36,233 nt of DNA from Methylobacterium amylolyticum (GTDB taxonomy: Bacteria; Pseudomonadota; Alphaproteobacteria; Rhizobiales; Beijerinckiaceae): assembly GCF_030700245.1 (NCBI RefSeq), contig NZ_JAUYZI010000053.1, forward strand, positions 1 through 36,233, given 5' to 3'. Both the position numbers and the translations under genes were made by a program. The notes below the pieces were generated by a model that was not told the origin of the DNA, did no database searches, and saw only the letters and a program-made list of their open reading frames with translations. Shown in pieces: positions 1-6,828 of this stretch (position 1 is its first letter; the number at the start of each line of letters is the position of its first letter).

Positions 1-49
1 GCCACCCTTGTATCTAGGAGGCGGCCCTGTGATGTGCTGAGATTGGGGC

Positions 50-207
50 TGCGCCGGGTGGGGTGGCCACCCCACCCGGCGCGCGGCGTTTGGCGCCCGC
101 CCACCCTCCGGCCACAACCGTGGGAGAGCTTTGGGACCGAACGCCGCCTCGTCACGCACGACCGGACAGTCGCTCGATTGCCGCTCGCATGGACAAGGCA
201 GGTCACC
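50..207 (+). ncRNA. Candidate IS110 bridge RNA region
   Basis: In IS110-group elements the non-coding end upstream of the recombinase gene is transcribed into a bridge RNA. Its two internal loops pair with the target and with the donor (the joined element ends). This leader has a suitable length, begins with a 32-bp palindrome, and near its 3' end (165-175) carries an 11-base match to sequence just downstream of the transposase, where a donor guide would be expected to match the right end. The assignment rests on position, structure and this match. The exact RNA ends and guide loops are not determined. Confidence 0.4.
51..82 (+). repeat. 32-bp perfect palindrome in IS110 leader
   Basis: Bases 51-66 are the exact reverse complement of 67-82, giving two 16-base arms with no spacer; the centre is GGTGGCCACC. 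As RNA it would fold into a very stable hairpin closed by a short loop. It lies about 125 bases before the transposase start, inside the region expected to encode an IS110 bridge RNA. It could be the first stem of that RNA or a hairpin that limits read-through into the transposase. Confidence 0.85.
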
Positions 208-1146
208 GTGACACGCATCCTCTGTGGCGTCGACATCGGCGCCGACACCCTGGTCGCCCGCCTGGGCCGGGACGGGCCCGAACACACCTGCCGCAACACG
301 CCGGAGGGTCTGGCCGACCTCGTCGCCTTCTGCCGGACGCATCGGGTCGACGTGGTGGCCATGGAAGCCACCGGCGGCTACGAGCGCTTGGCGTTCGGCC
401 TGCTCTGGGGCGAGGGCCTCGCCTGCGCGCTGCTCAACCCGCGCGCCGTGCGCCGGTTCGCCGAGGGTATGGGCGTGCTGGAGAAGACCGACCGGATCGA
501 TGCTGGGCTGATCGCTTGGTACGCGCAGGTCAAGGCTGTCCGGCCCACCCCGCTCGCCTCGGCGGCGCAGGCCCGGCTGACCGCCCTGGTGACCCGCCTG
601 CGCCAGCTCACCGCGCTCAAGGTCAGCCAGAGCAACCAAGCCCGTCTCGTCACCGATCCGGACGCCCTGGCCTCGTTCGCGCCCATCCTGGCCGCGGTCG
701 CGGCGCAGACCCGGCGCCTGGAGGCGCTGATCGCCGAAGCGCTCGCCGCCGACCCGCTCTGGGCGGCGCTGGAGGCCGAGTTCCGCACGATCAAGGGCGT
801 GGCGGGCCGCACGGTGGCGCTGCTCATGGCCGAGATGCCCGAGATCGGCACGCTCTCGGGCAAGGCGGCGGCCAAGCTCGCCGGCCTCGCCCCCCTGGCC
901 AACGACAGCGGACGCCGCACCGGCCCGCGGCCGATCCGGGCCGGGCGCGCGAGCGTGCGCGGCATCCTGTTCGTGGTGGCCGAGATCGTCCGCCGCCATG
1001 AACCGGACTTCCAAGCCTTCCATCAGCGGTTGAGCCAAGCCGGCAAGCCCAAGAAGGTCATCCGCGTCGCCCTCGCCCACAAGCTGCTCGTGCGCCTCAA
1101 CGCAAAAGCCCGAGATCTCCGTGCCGCTCTGCCCCAACCCGCTTGA
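208..1146 (+). CDS. IS110-family transposase (DEDD/serine recombinase)
   Basis: A 312-residue recombinase with both IS110 domains. The N-terminal RuvC-like DEDD domain shows D9 (GVDIG), E53 (MEATGGYE) and D95/D98 (KTDRIDA). The C-terminal Transposase_20 region contains the conserved GLAPLANDSGRRTG block, in which S234 is the likely nucleophilic serine. A GTG start at 208 is chosen because the IS110 family normally begins a few residues before the first catalytic Asp; the frame is open upstream to 34, but that stretch crosses the palindromic leader and does not look coding. Length and motifs indicate an intact enzyme. IS110 enzymes excise and insert the element using a bridge RNA rather than by DDE transposition. 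Confidence 0.9.
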   Translation: MTRILCGVDIGADTLVARLGRDGPEHTCRNTPEGLADLVAFCRTHRVDVVAMEATGGYERLAFGLLWGEGLACALLNPRAVRRFAEGMGVLEKTDRIDAGLIAWYAQVKAVRPTPLASAAQARLTALVTRLRQLTALKVSQSNQARLVTDPDALASFAPILAAVAAQTRRLEALIAEALAADPLWAALEAEFRTIKGVAGRTVALLMAEMPEIGTLSGKAAAKLAGLAPLANDSGRRTGPRPIRAGRASVRGILFVVAEIVRRHEPDFQAFHQRLSQAGKPKKVIRVALAHKLLVRLNAKARDLRAALPQPA

Positions 1147-1236
1147 CACCCCAGACAGTCGCTCTCCCGCAGAGGGGAGAGGGACAGCGCGCCAGAAACT
1201 GATCCCGCAGCCGGCGGCCGATCCCGGACGAAAGAA

Positions 1237-2025
1237 TCACTCGGCGAAGTCGGGCTCGTGGCGGGCCAGCACGCGCTTCACGCTCGCCAGATGCAGGCGG
1301 GCGCTCTCCGGGTCGCCCTCCCGCATCTGCGCGGCCGCCGTGCGGGCGATCTCCGGGTCGACCGGGATCAGGCGGCGGCCGGTGGAGAGCGCCTTCACCT
1401 GCACCTCGGCGGCGCGCTCCAGGTAGTACAGGTCGTCCCAGGCCTCGGCGACGGTCGGGCCGGTGACGATCACCCCGTGGTTGCGCAGGAACACCACGTC
1501 GGCGTCGCCGAGGGTGGCGGCGATGCGGTCGCCCTCGGCGGCGTCGAGGGCGAGGCCGTTATAGGCGTCGTCCACCGCCGTGCGGCCGTAGAACTTCAGC
1601 GCGGTCTGGCCGGCGAAGGCGAGCGGCTCGCCCTCGGTCATGCTCAGCGCCGTGGCGTAGGGCATGTGGGTGTGGAACGCCGCCCGGGCCCGGGGCAGGC
1701 GGGCGTGCAGGCGGGCGTGGATGAAGAAGGCGGTGGCCTCCGGCTGCCCCTCGCCCGCGACCACCCGCCCGTGGAAGTCGCAGACCAGCAGCCGCGAGGC
1801 GGTGATCTCGCGGAACGCCAGCCCGTAGGGGTTGACGAGGAACAGGTCGTCGCGCCCCGGCACCAGGGCGGAGAAGTGGTTGCAGATCCCCTCCTCCAGC
1901 CCGAGCCGCGCGGCCATGCGGAAGCAGGCGGCGAGGTCGGCCCGGGCCGCCTGGAGCGCGTCGGGGTCGATCGGCGCGCGGGCTTCGGGGGCGCCGTCCT
2001 CGACGAGGCGCAGTTCGTGGGCCAT
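1237..2025 (-). CDS. Class II aldolase/adducin family protein
   Basis: A 262-residue class II aldolase/adducin domain protein. Metal-ligand and active-site signatures are visible: an HTH motif giving H118 and H120, a third histidine at H183 in the FLRNHGV block, and E96 in the QPEA segment. Members of this fold include fuculose- and ribulose-phosphate aldolases and epimerases, and many uncharacterised enzymes. The sequence does not fix the substrate, and no dedicated sugar operon surrounds it. The ATG at 2025 is preceded by an AGGGGA-type ribosome binding site (about 2032-2037). The gene converges on the IS110 element. Confidence 0.88.
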   Translation of the reverse strand: MAHELRLVEDGAPEARAPIDPDALQAARADLAACFRMAARLGLEEGICNHFSALVPGRDDLFLVNPYGLAFREITASRLLVCDFHGRVVAGEGQPEATAFFIHARLHARLPRARAAFHTHMPYATALSMTEGEPLAFAGQTALKFYGRTAVDDAYNGLALDAAEGDRIAATLGDADVVFLRNHGVIVTGPTVAEAWDDLYYLERAAEVQVKALSTGRRLIPVDPEIARTAAAQMREGDPESARLHLASVKRVLARHEPDFAE

Positions 2026-2063
2026 GCGGGAATCCCCTGTCGGAATGCGGGTCGGCGCCGAGG

Positions 2064-2136
2064 TTAGAGCCAGCCGGCCCGCGCGAACAGGTCCGGCAGA
2101 CCGGCGAGGTCCGGCAGCGTCGCGTCCGGGATCGGG
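2064..2136 (-). pseudogene. Possible C-terminal tail of a lost minus-strand gene (HAD-like)
   Basis: Reading the minus strand towards a TAA at 2064-2066 gives IPDATLPDLAGLPDLFARAG then WL. This resembles the last 20-25 residues of HAD-type phosphatases, which often end in a DLAxLPxL helix. No upstream part of such a gene is present: the frame runs into the opposite-strand LysR-like remnant at about 2128. If real, it is a truncated 3' end. The short length makes this a weak call. Confidence 0.3.
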
Positions 2137-2319
2137 ATCGGCCTGCTGCCGGGGGACGCGGTCCTGGCCGGGCATCGCGCGCTGGGGCCGGACGCGGGAT
2201 TGCCCGACCCGCCCGCCACGGAACTCGCGTTGGTCGGGACGGAGCGCCGCCCGGCCCGGACGGTCGCGCTGCTGGCGGATCACCTGGCGGCGCGGGTCGG
2301 GGCGCTGCTCGGCGCGTGA
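2128..2319 (+). pseudogene. C-terminal remnant of a LysR-type regulator
   Basis: The plus frame ending at the TGA at 2317-2319 encodes about 63 residues. It begins GIGIGLLPGDAVLAGHRALG, continues through TELALVGTERRPARTVALLA, and ends in a helix LAARVGALLGA. This is the pattern of the last beta-alpha units of a LysR substrate-binding domain (the GxGIGLLP loop, then the C-terminal helix). No HTH or start codon precedes it; the frame upstream runs into the tail of another gene on the opposite strand. I read it as a 5'-deleted remnant rather than a working gene. Confidence 0.45.
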
Positions 2320-2338
2320 GGCCCGCCCCTGCCGGTGC

Positions 2339-2554
2339 TCAGGGCCGGCCGGTCTCGCGCAGCCGCTTGAGGATCGCCTCCGGCGAGGCATAGGCCTCCT
2401 GGCGGGCCGCGCTCCAGTAGCGCAGGGCGTCGAGCGGGATCGGCTCGCCGGTCACCGCGCAGCGCACGAAGGTGCCTGGCTTCACCACGCGCATGGTGCC
2501 GTCGCCGTAGGCCACCACCGCCTCGCCGCCCCCGCGCTCGTATCGGCCCAGCAC
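2339..2554 (-). CDS. DUF2093 domain protein
   Basis: A 71-residue protein matching the DUF2093 family, small proteins typical of alphaproteobacteria and of unknown function. The family core is visible: an MRVVKPGTFVRCAVTGEPIP segment, then LDALRYWSAARQEAYASPEA. The frame is open upstream to 2620, but a GTG at 2554 preceded by GGAGG five bases earlier gives the usual family length, so I use it. No signal peptide or membrane segment is seen. It lies between the gene remnants and ribF on the same strand as ribF, about 168 bases after the ribF stop. Confidence 0.8.
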   Translation of the reverse strand: MLGRYERGGGEAVVAYGDGTMRVVKPGTFVRCAVTGEPIPLDALRYWSAARQEAYASPEAILKRLRETGRP

Positions 2555-2722
2555 ATCCGCCTCCGTCGTCGTCCCTGCGCGCCTTCTACACCGTCCGGCC
2601 GCCCGCTTGCAGCCCGTCATGCCGGATCCGCTGAACCTTTCAAGATGGCGGATCCGGGTCTCGCTCGATCGCCGCGCGGGCCCGGCCGATACGCGCCCCG
2701 CTCCAGGCGGGCGGAGAGCGTG

Positions 2723-3742
2723 TCAGCCGGCAAGCATCGACGGCGTGCGGTCGGCCGACAGGATCGCCCGGGCCTGCGCGGCGTCGACGTGCATGCGCTC
2801 CACCAGGGCCTCGGCGCTGGAAAAGCGAGCCTCGCCGCGGATGAAGCCCGAGAACTCCACCGCCAGATCCTGCCCGTAGAGGTCGCCGGCGAAGTCGAAC
2901 AGGTTCACTTCGAGGAGCGGCGCGCCGTCGTCGAAGGTCGGGCGGCGGCCGTAGCTCGCCACGCCGTCGCACAGTCCACCGTCGCGCAGTCCACCGTCGC
3001 GCAGCGTGCCGTCGGCGAGGCGCGCGCGCACCGCGTAGATGCCGTGGGCCAGCCCGCAATCGGCGAGCCGCAGGTTGGCCGTCGGGAAGCCGAGCACCCG
3101 GCCGCGCTTGTCGCCGTGGCGCACCGGGGCGCGCACGAACCAGCGGTAGCCCAGCAGCGCGTTCGCCCGCGCCACGTCGCCGGCCGACAGCGCGGCCCGG
3201 ATGGCGCTGGACGAGACCGGCTCGGCCTCGCCCGCCAGCGCCACCGGCGGCACGATCCGGCAGGTGAGGCCCGCCTCGCGGCAGAGTTCGGCCAGGATCT
3301 CGGGCGTGCCCTCGCGCCCGCGCCCGAAATGGAAGTCGTGGCCGATGACGGCACCGGACAGCCCGAGGCCTTCCCGGAGGAGGTCGAGCACGAAGCCGCG
3401 GGCGCCGGTCGCCGCGAGCGCGGCGTCGAACCGGCGCACGATCAGCCCGTCGAGGCCGAGCCGCGCGAACACGGTCTCCTTCTCGGCCGGGCCGGTGAGC
3501 CGGAACATCGGCGCCGCGGGCGCGAAGAAGCTGCGCGGATGCGGCTCGAAGGTCAGCACCGCGGCCGGACGGCCCGCCTCCGCCGCCTGCGCGCGCACCG
3601 CCTCGACCAGGACCCGGTGGCCGCGATGGACGCCGTCGAAATTGCCGATCGCCGCCACGGCCCCGGCGAGGGACGCGGGCACCGGCTCGTCCATGCCGCA
3701 GATCTGGAAGGGCCGCGCGGCCGTCTCGTCGCCTGGGGCCAT
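2723..3742 (-). CDS. ribF: Bifunctional riboflavin kinase/FAD synthetase
   Basis: A 339-residue RibF, which phosphorylates riboflavin to FMN and then adenylylates it to FAD. The N-terminal FAD synthetase nucleotidyltransferase domain has the GNFDGVHRGH motif at residues 33-42 and the later VSSSAIR signature. The C-terminal riboflavin kinase domain has GFPTANL and EVNLFDFAGDLYGQ. An unusual insertion sits in the kinase domain just before the VASYGRRPTF block: three near-identical LRDGG-type units encoded by 15-bp direct repeats (2964-3008). It is in frame and probably lies in a surface loop. The gene is divergent from cheY. Confidence 0.95.
   Translation of the reverse strand: MAPGDETAARPFQICGMDEPVPASLAGAVAAIGNFDGVHRGHRVLVEAVRAQAAEAGRPAAVLTFEPHPRSFFAPAAPMFRLTGPAEKETVFARLGLDGLIVRRFDAALAATGARGFVLDLLREGLGLSGAVIGHDFHFGRGREGTPEILAELCREAGLTCRIVPPVALAGEAEPVSSSAIRAALSAGDVARANALLGYRWFVRAPVRHGDKRGRVLGFPTANLRLADCGLAHGIYAVRARLADGTLRDGGLRDGGLCDGVASYGRRPTFDDGAPLLEVNLFDFAGDLYGQDLAVEFSGFIRGEARFSSAEALVERMHVDAAQARAILSADRTPSMLAG
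2964..3008 (-). repeat. Three 15-bp tandem units inside ribF
   Basis: Units at 2964-2978, 2979-2993 and 2994-3008; the first two differ by one base and the third is more diverged. On the coding strand they give successive LRDGG, LRDGG and LCDG-type peptides and keep the frame. Ordinary RibF proteins have a single xDG turn here. Confidence 0.85.
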
Positions 3743-4031
3743 CGGTGGAGGTGCTCGGTGGGTCGGGATGTCGGTCGATGCCGGCCGGCGCGCTGCGGCC
3801 GGCCCGGAGCGCCCGGGACGGGGTCCGACGCGCCGGGACCCTGCCGAAACCGGCCGGGAGGGTCAAGGCGGGCGGATCGACGCCGCGGACGGGGTCCGGG
3901 CCGATTAACCGGTTCGCAAGCGGCGCCCGATAGGTTTGCGGCGTGCGGCCCGGCGTGGCGGGGAGCGCTGAGCAGAATTGAGCAGCCGCCCGGACCCTGG
4001 AGTCCAGCGGAATTACCGGAGCAATGGGGTC

Positions 4032-4415
4032 ATGGGTCTCGAGCTGAGCATGCCGATCCTCGTCGTGGACGACTACCAGACGATGGTCCGCATCATACGC
4101 AACCTCCTCAAGCAGCTCGGCTTCGAGGAGGTGGACGACGCCTCCGACGGCACCGCCGCGCTCGCCCGCCTCAAGGCCCGCAAGTACGGCCTCGTGATCT
4201 CGGACTGGAACATGGAGCCGATGACCGGCTACGAGCTGCTGCGGCACGTGCGGGCCGACGAGACCCTGCGCACCACGCCGTTCATCATGGTCACCGCCGA
4301 GTCGAAGACCGAGAACGTCATCGCCGCCAAGAAGGCCGGGGTGAACAACTACATCGTCAAGCCGTTCAACGCCGCCACGCTGAAGGCGAAGATCGAGGCC
4401 GTCTGCGGCAGTTGA
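4032..4415 (+). CDS. cheY: Single-domain response regulator, CheY-like
   Basis: A 127-residue receiver domain with no output domain. The acidic pocket is D13/D14, the phospho-acceptor is D58 (VISDWNMEP), the switch residues are T88 and K110 (KPF), so phosphotransfer should work. The sequence is the typical alphaproteobacterial CheY that binds the flagellar switch. ATG 4032 is chosen because GGAG at 4018-4021 lies ten bases upstream; the frame is open to 3978 but those residues are not conserved-looking. cheZ follows 227 bases later on the same strand, which supports a chemotaxis role even though no kinase or receptor gene is nearby. Confidence 0.93.
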   Translation: MGLELSMPILVVDDYQTMVRIIRNLLKQLGFEEVDDASDGTAALARLKARKYGLVISDWNMEPMTGYELLRHVRADETLRTTPFIMVTAESKTENVIAAKKAGVNNYIVKPFNAATLKAKIEAVCGS

Positions 4416-4642
4416 GGCGCACCGACAGGGTTCGGGGTTCGGGGTTCGGCGCGGGCGCGCGCGCCGGACCGACACGAGGGGGGACGTGACCCGACCCCGG
4501 ACGGCCGGTCCGAGAACCGGTCGACCGTTCGCGACGAAGGCCGCCGGTTCGGTGCAGGCCGGCATGGCTCCCGCTTCGGATGCGTGCCCCGCCCGCGGGC
4601 CGCCCGCGGCGCAAGGCGAAGATCCTGATCCAGGAGGAGATC

Positions 4643-5182
4643 GTGCCCACAGCCGTCAGACGCCAGGCCGCCCCGCGGTTTCGCGAGCCCGTCCCCACGG
4701 CGCTCGTGGCGGAACTCATCGAGATCGCCGACTACATCACCCACATGCGCGAGGCGATCGCGGCGCTGCGCCCGAACGAGATGAGCCGCGCCCGCATCCC
4801 CATGGCGCACGAGGAGCTGGGCAGCGTCGTCGCCGCCACCGCGGGGGCCACCAACACGATCATGGAGGCCGCCGAGGCGATGCTCGGCCTGCCCGACGGC
4901 CCGGGTTACCGCGCCGGCGTGGAGGCGCGGATCAACACCATCTTCGAGGCCTGCGCCTTCCAGGACATCACCGGCCAGCGCATCGCCAAGGTGGTGGAGG
5001 CGCTGCAACTGTTCGAGGGGCGGCTCGGCCGGTTCGTCGGCGCGGTCAAGGCCCGGGACGCGGCCGACATCGACCCGGCCGAGCAGGCCCGCCGCGACCG
5101 GGCGCAGGACCTGCTCCTCAACGGGCCGCAGGCGGTGACCGAGACCCCGTCCCAGGACGACATCGACGCGCTGTTCGCCTGA
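4643..5182 (+). CDS. cheZ: Protein phosphatase CheZ
   Basis: A 179-residue CheZ, which dephosphorylates CheY-P to end the chemotactic signal. The long amphipathic helices carry the active-site FQDITGQRI motif (Q107 and D108). The C-terminal peptide SQDDIDALFA is the CheY-docking helix of the family. The start is the GTG at 4643, with AGGAGGAGA at 4632-4640 immediately upstream; an open frame reaching back to 4580 lacks a comparable ribosome binding site. It sits downstream of cheY on the same strand and may be co-transcribed with it, although the spacing allows a separate promoter. Confidence 0.88.
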   Translation: MPTAVRRQAAPRFREPVPTALVAELIEIADYITHMREAIAALRPNEMSRARIPMAHEELGSVVAATAGATNTIMEAAEAMLGLPDGPGYRAGVEARINTIFEACAFQDITGQRIAKVVEALQLFEGRLGRFVGAVKARDAADIDPAEQARRDRAQDLLLNGPQAVTETPSQDDIDALFA

Positions 5183-5290
5183 TCGCCGTCCGGAGCCGGC
5201 GTCGGCTCGCGACGGCGTCCGGACCATCGACGCCGGGGTGCGGCGGGCCTACATCACGCCCGTCGTCCCCGAAGCCATGTGGGCAAGAGA

Positions 5291-6076
5291 ATGGTCGCGC
5301 GGCTGTGGTCCGAACTGACCGCGGCGGACCTGTCCGGGGGCGCCGCGGCGCGCTCGGTCGCGGTGCTGCCGGTGGCCGCGATCGAGCAGCACGGCCCGCA
5401 CCTGCCGCTCGGCACCGACACGCTGATCGCCGAGGGCTATCTCGACCGGGTGCGGGGCCTCGTGCCCGCCGATCTCGACGTGCTGCTGCTGCCGGTCCAG
5501 GCGGTCGGCAAGTCGGACGAGCACGACGCCTTCCCCGGGACGCTGACGCTCACCGCCGTCACGGCGCTCGCCGCCTGGACCGAGATCGGCGCCGGGGTGG
5601 CCCGGGCGGGCTGCGGGCGGCTGGTGATCGTGACGAGCCACGGCGGCAACAGCGCCCTCATCGACCTCGTGGCGGGGGAACTGCGGGGACGCCACGGCCT
5701 CGTGGCGGTGACGACCTCGTGGAGCCGCCTCGGCATCCCGGACGGGCTGTTCCCGGCGGACGAGGTCGCCCACGGCATCCACGCGGGCGGGATCGAGACG
5801 GCGCTGATGCTCGCCCTGCGGCCCGACCTCGTGCGGACGGACCGGATCGCCGACTTCCCTTCCCGCAGCCGCGCGATGGCCCGCGACTTCACCCACCTGC
5901 GCGCCGGGCGCCCGGCGGCCTTCGCGTGGAAGGCCGGGGACCTCCACCCCTCCGGCGCGATGGGCGACGCGCGGCTCGGCACGGCGGGGGCGGGGCACGC
6001 CCTGCTGGACCACGGGGCGCAGGCCTTCGTCGCGCTGCTGCACGACGTCGCGCGCTTCGAACTCGGCGCCCCGTAA
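5291..6076 (+). CDS. Creatininase family protein
   Basis: A 261-residue creatininase/MftE-type amidohydrolase. Binuclear metal-site signatures are present: E32-Q-H34 in IEQHGPHLPLGTD (with D43), H117 in TSHGGN, and E169 in HAGGIET. The family includes creatinine amidohydrolase, the mycofactocin peptidase MftE and FAPy hydrolases. No mycofactocin genes are in view, so the substrate is unknown. I use ATG 5291; a GTG four codons upstream (5279) is also possible and neither has a strong ribosome binding site. The stop codon lies inside a 14-bp tandem duplication (6064-6091). Confidence 0.85.
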   Translation: MVARLWSELTAADLSGGAAARSVAVLPVAAIEQHGPHLPLGTDTLIAEGYLDRVRGLVPADLDVLLLPVQAVGKSDEHDAFPGTLTLTAVTALAAWTEIGAGVARAGCGRLVIVTSHGGNSALIDLVAGELRGRHGLVAVTTSWSRLGIPDGLFPADEVAHGIHAGGIETALMLALRPDLVRTDRIADFPSRSRAMARDFTHLRAGRPAAFAWKAGDLHPSGAMGDARLGTAGAGHALLDHGAQAFVALLHDVARFELGAP

Positions 6077-6091
6077 CCGGCGCCCCGTAAC
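6064..6091. repeat. 14-bp direct duplication spanning a stop codon
   Basis: CGGCGCCCCGTAAC occurs at 6064-6077 and again at 6078-6091. The first copy contains the TAA of the creatininase-family gene. It looks like a recent slippage duplication and does not change the protein. Confidence 0.9.
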
Positions 6092-6267
6092 CGGCGGACC
6101 GGGGCCGGCGAAGAGCCGCCAGGCACCGCACCGCGCGGCATCCCCGGAGACGCATCCGCATGACCCTCACCCTGGCCCTCGGCGCCGCGGAGACGCGCTC
6201 CCTGGTGGCCGGGACGCGTGCCGCGCTACAGGTTGCAACCGTGGGGAGACGGATCGACGGGGCCGGG

Positions 6268-6828
6268 ATGGCGCTCGAAGGGGAACTGGCGGCCCTGATG
6301 GCGGCGGCGCAGGGGGGCGACGCGGCCGCCTACCGGGCGCTGCTGAAGGCGTGCCTGCCGGTGGCGGCGGCCGCGGCCCGGGCGCAGGGCCTGCGCGGCG
6401 AGGCGGTGGACGACGCGGTGCAGGACACGCTGATGACCGTGCACCGGGCGCGGGCGACCTACGACCCGGCGCGGCCGTTCCTGCCGTGGCTGCGCGCCAT
6501 CGCCCGCCGCCGGGCGATCGACCGCCTGCGCCGCGACGGCCGCCGCCCGCGGGAGGTGCACGACCCGCTCGCCTACGAGGGGGAGGTCGATCCCGGCCCC
6601 CTCCCCGGCGCCGGCCTCGATGCGCGCGAGCGCGGCGCGGCGCTCGCGCGCGCGGTCGCCGCCCTCCCGGAAGGGCAGCGGCAGGCCGTGGAGCATCTCG
6701 GCCTGCGGGAACTCTCCCTCGACGAGACCGCCCGGCTCACCGGCCGCAGCAAGGGCGCGCTCAAGGTCAACCTGCACCGGGCGCTCAAGGCCCTGCGCGC
6801 CAGCCTGACGCGGGGAGAGGATCGATGA
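6268..6828 (+). CDS. ECF sigma factor paired with NrsF-type anti-sigma
   Basis: A 186-residue ECF sigma-70 factor. Region 2 covers roughly residues 20-90, including the AYRALL helix, the DDAVQDTLMTVHRAR block and the FLPWLRAIARRRAIDRLRR segment that contacts the -10 element. Region 4 covers roughly residues 125-180, ending in the SKGALKVNLHRALKALRA recognition helix. Its stop overlaps the start of the DUF1109 gene, the arrangement known for SigF/NrsF in Caulobacter. ATG 6268 gives the normal ECF N-terminus. An earlier ATG at 6160 is in frame, but it would add residues unlike the family and has only a distant GGAG. A GCAACC at 6235-6240 upstream might be part of an autoregulated promoter; the spacing to a -10 is unconvincing. 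Confidence 0.9.
   Translation: MALEGELAALMAAAQGGDAAAYRALLKACLPVAAAAARAQGLRGEAVDDAVQDTLMTVHRARATYDPARPFLPWLRAIARRRAIDRLRRDGRRPREVHDPLAYEGEVDPGPLPGAGLDARERGAALARAVAALPEGQRQAVEHLGLRELSLDETARLTGRSKGALKVNLHRALKALRASLTRGEDR

Larger units (their letters stand above)
1..1170 (+). mobile_element. IS110-family insertion sequence, outer ends not fixed
   Basis: One transposase gene with a long structured non-coding leader upstream (1-207) and a short tail downstream. This matches the layout of the IS110 group, in which the left non-coding end encodes the bridge RNA. IS110 elements lack classic long terminal inverted repeats and often make no target duplication, so I cannot fix the outer boundaries. The left end may lie before base 1, and the right end lies somewhere between 1147 and about 1236, before the aldolase gene. 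An 11-bp word, GACAGTCGCTC, occurs in the leader (165-175) and again just after the transposase stop (1154-1164). Confidence 0.6.

Noticed and set aside
600..604. Possible frameshift or decay in the IS110 transposase
   Set aside because: The frame is continuous from 208 to 1146 with all catalytic residues present.
3903..3920. TTAACC with a GCAA seven bases on, as a CtrA site before cheY
   Set aside because: Two mismatches in the second half-site make it too weak to support.
4427..4449. Short GGGGTTC tandem repeat after cheY
   Set aside because: Only about three 7-bp units in a short intergenic gap; no link to a gene or structure.
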